Assembly: GCA_016297645.1 (NCBI GenBank)
Contig: JAEDGF010000045.1
Span: 1-14,668 of the forward strand
Length of the DNA stretch: 14,668 bases
Direction: 5' to 3'
Source: Clostridiaceae bacterium
GTDB taxonomy: Bacteria; Bacillota; Clostridia; Oscillospirales; Acutalibacteraceae
Shown here: positions 13,968-14,668 of the stretch, in pieces
Numbering within the stretch: the first letter of the stretch is position 1
Layout of the letters: each line of letters starts with the position of its first letter
Made by a program: the position numbers and the translations under genes
Notes under the pieces: generated by a model
What the model was told of the DNA's origin: nothing
Database searches by the model: none
What the model saw: only the letters and a program-made list of their open reading frames with translations

Positions 13968-14255
13968 TATATTTCTCCTCCGTGATCAAATAGCTGTTTC
14001 ATGTTACCATACATTACCCGTTTTTACAACACAAAAGCGTAGCTGTGACCGTCATTTTATAAAAAACATCGTCGCGTTTTATGTGCTGCACCCTTCCGGT
14101 GCGCCGCAAAACCGCACACGGCGCGGCACGGTAAAGACAGACCGAATAAACGGCTCAACATCCTCCCGTCCGCCTGACATCGACTCCTTTTTTCGCCTCA
14201 AACGGTATCTCTCCCTCGCCGCAGCGGTTCATTCCGGGCGTAGCTTGCGCGGCTT
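13968..14255. other. Intergenic region of 288 bp between yraN and the dehydrogenase gene
   Basis: Besides the promoter at 14001-14029 it holds a hairpin GCACC/GGTGC (14088-14102) without a T tract and an A/T-rich arm around 14053-14085. No convincing terminator for yraN and no convincing gene is visible. A 33-codon minus-strand frame (14079-14180) was judged unlikely. Confidence 0.5.
14001..14029 (-). promoter_or_regulatory. Promoter of the dehydrogenase/HAD/GH2/helicase run
   Basis: TTGTAA (14029-14024) and TAACAT (14006-14001) are 17 bases apart on the minus strand, each matching four of six consensus bases. The expected start near 13994 leaves a leader of about 27 bases to the dehydrogenase ATG, which has a strong GGAGGAG. 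Confidence 0.5.
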
Positions 14256-14636
14256 TTACCATTTGTCCGGCACAAAAGCACCCTCAATATAATTTATCGA
14301 AGCCGTGCAGACATCCCTCTGAGTCACCTCGGAAATATCGAACCGGACCTTCTTCGGCGACCTGCCGGTAGTGGCAAGGTAGTGGTAGGCGGTGCGGACA
14401 AGCCTTTTTCTTTTTTCTCTGTCCACCGCGTCGGCAGGAGGGAACATTCCGCCCTCCGTGCGCGTTTTGACCTCGACAAAGCACACGGTTTCGTCCGGCG
14501 CGCAGGCGACAATATCGATTTCGCCCGTGACGGCGGCAAAATTGACGGTGAGAATATCGTAACCCTGTTTTCTGAGAAAACGAACCGTAAACTGCTCGCC
14601 TCTGTAACCGAGCCGGAGATTCATCGGCATTGCCAT
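14256..14636 (-). CDS. yraN: YraN/UPF0102 family protein, predicted endonuclease-like
   Basis: A 126-residue protein of the UPF0102 (YraN) family, which has a restriction-endonuclease-like fold related to Holliday junction resolvases; its cellular role is not established. The nuclease-type motif is intact: E14 (RGEQ), D41 in GEIDIVA (38-44), and E55 with K57 in VEVKTR (54-59). Length is typical (about 120). The frame opens at a TTG at 14651, but ATG 14636 is preferred because GGAGG (14649-14645) lies eight bases before it. A TAG on the same strand at 14657-14655, just before this ribosome binding site, could be the end of an upstream gene outside the window; in many Firmicutes that neighbour is rnhB. 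No terminator is evident after it. Confidence 0.92.
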   Translation of the reverse strand: MAMPMNLRLGYRGEQFTVRFLRKQGYDILTVNFAAVTGEIDIVACAPDETVCFVEVKTRTEGGMFPPADAVDREKRKRLVRTAYHYLATTGRSPKKVRFDISEVTQRDVCTASINYIEGAFVPDKW

Positions 14637-14668
14637 TTCGGTTTCCTCCAATAACTAGGCTGACGGGA

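Noticed and set aside
14079..14180. A 33-codon minus-strand frame preceded by AAAGGAG
   Set aside because: The ribosome binding site is only three bases from the ATG, the product resembles nothing, and the frame runs through hairpins; too little to call a gene.

Overview
The window reads as chromosomal DNA of a spore-forming, Gram-positive clostridial bacterium (Bacillota; an Oscillospirales or Ruminococcaceae-type gut lineage is my inference). The evidence is an alpha/beta-type small acid-soluble spore protein, a Gram-positive LexA (DinR) box in front of recA, the Firmicutes families YmdB and YlmH, strong purine-rich ribosome binding sites and roughly balanced base composition. I see no transposase, integrase, phage gene, CRISPR array, rRNA or tRNA. 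Almost everything is core or metabolic, and most genes (9 of 12) are on the minus strand.

Layout. (1) Positions 1-474: an imperfect 110-bp tandem repeat carrying two sigma-G-like promoter candidates, then the spore protein gene at 277-474 (+). (2) Positions 475-1106: a 632-bp gap without a credible protein gene. It holds intrinsic terminators on both strands, a 27-bp imperfect direct repeat, a near-consensus sigma-A promoter and a foldable leader RNA. (3) Positions 1107-2877 (+): two adjacent radical SAM genes, a COG1313 (PflA-like) protein and a TIGR01212 (YtqA/YhcC-like) protein. (4) Positions 2969-7842 (-): recA, recX, ymdB, an orphan oligopeptide-type solute-binding lipoprotein and ylmH, nearly abutting, closed by a terminator at 2925-2954. 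recA has a consensus -10 promoter with a LexA box just after the expected start of transcription. A second promoter with a hairpin leader lies further upstream. (5) Positions 8073-13967 (-): a Gfo/Idh/MocA dehydrogenase, a HAD phosphatase, a family 2 glycoside hydrolase and a PcrA/UvrD-type helicase, probably co-transcribed from a promoter at 14001-14029. (6) Positions 14256-14636 (-): a YraN/UPF0102 nuclease-like gene entering from the right edge.

How the genes fit together. RecA, RecX and the helicase belong to recombination and repair. YmdB (a phosphodiesterase) and YlmH (an S4-domain ribosome-associated protein) belong to RNA and ribosome regulation. The dehydrogenase, HAD and GH2 genes suggest a small cytoplasmic sugar pathway. 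I did not find a clear new defence or mobile system. The items most worth following up are the leader RNA at about 958-1075, the repeated spore-gene promoter, the two-strand terminator cluster in 475-1106, and the orphan lipoprotein locked between ymdB and ylmH. Several starts were moved inward from the longest reading frame because a ribosome binding site clearly fits the internal start codon; each case is explained in its entry.
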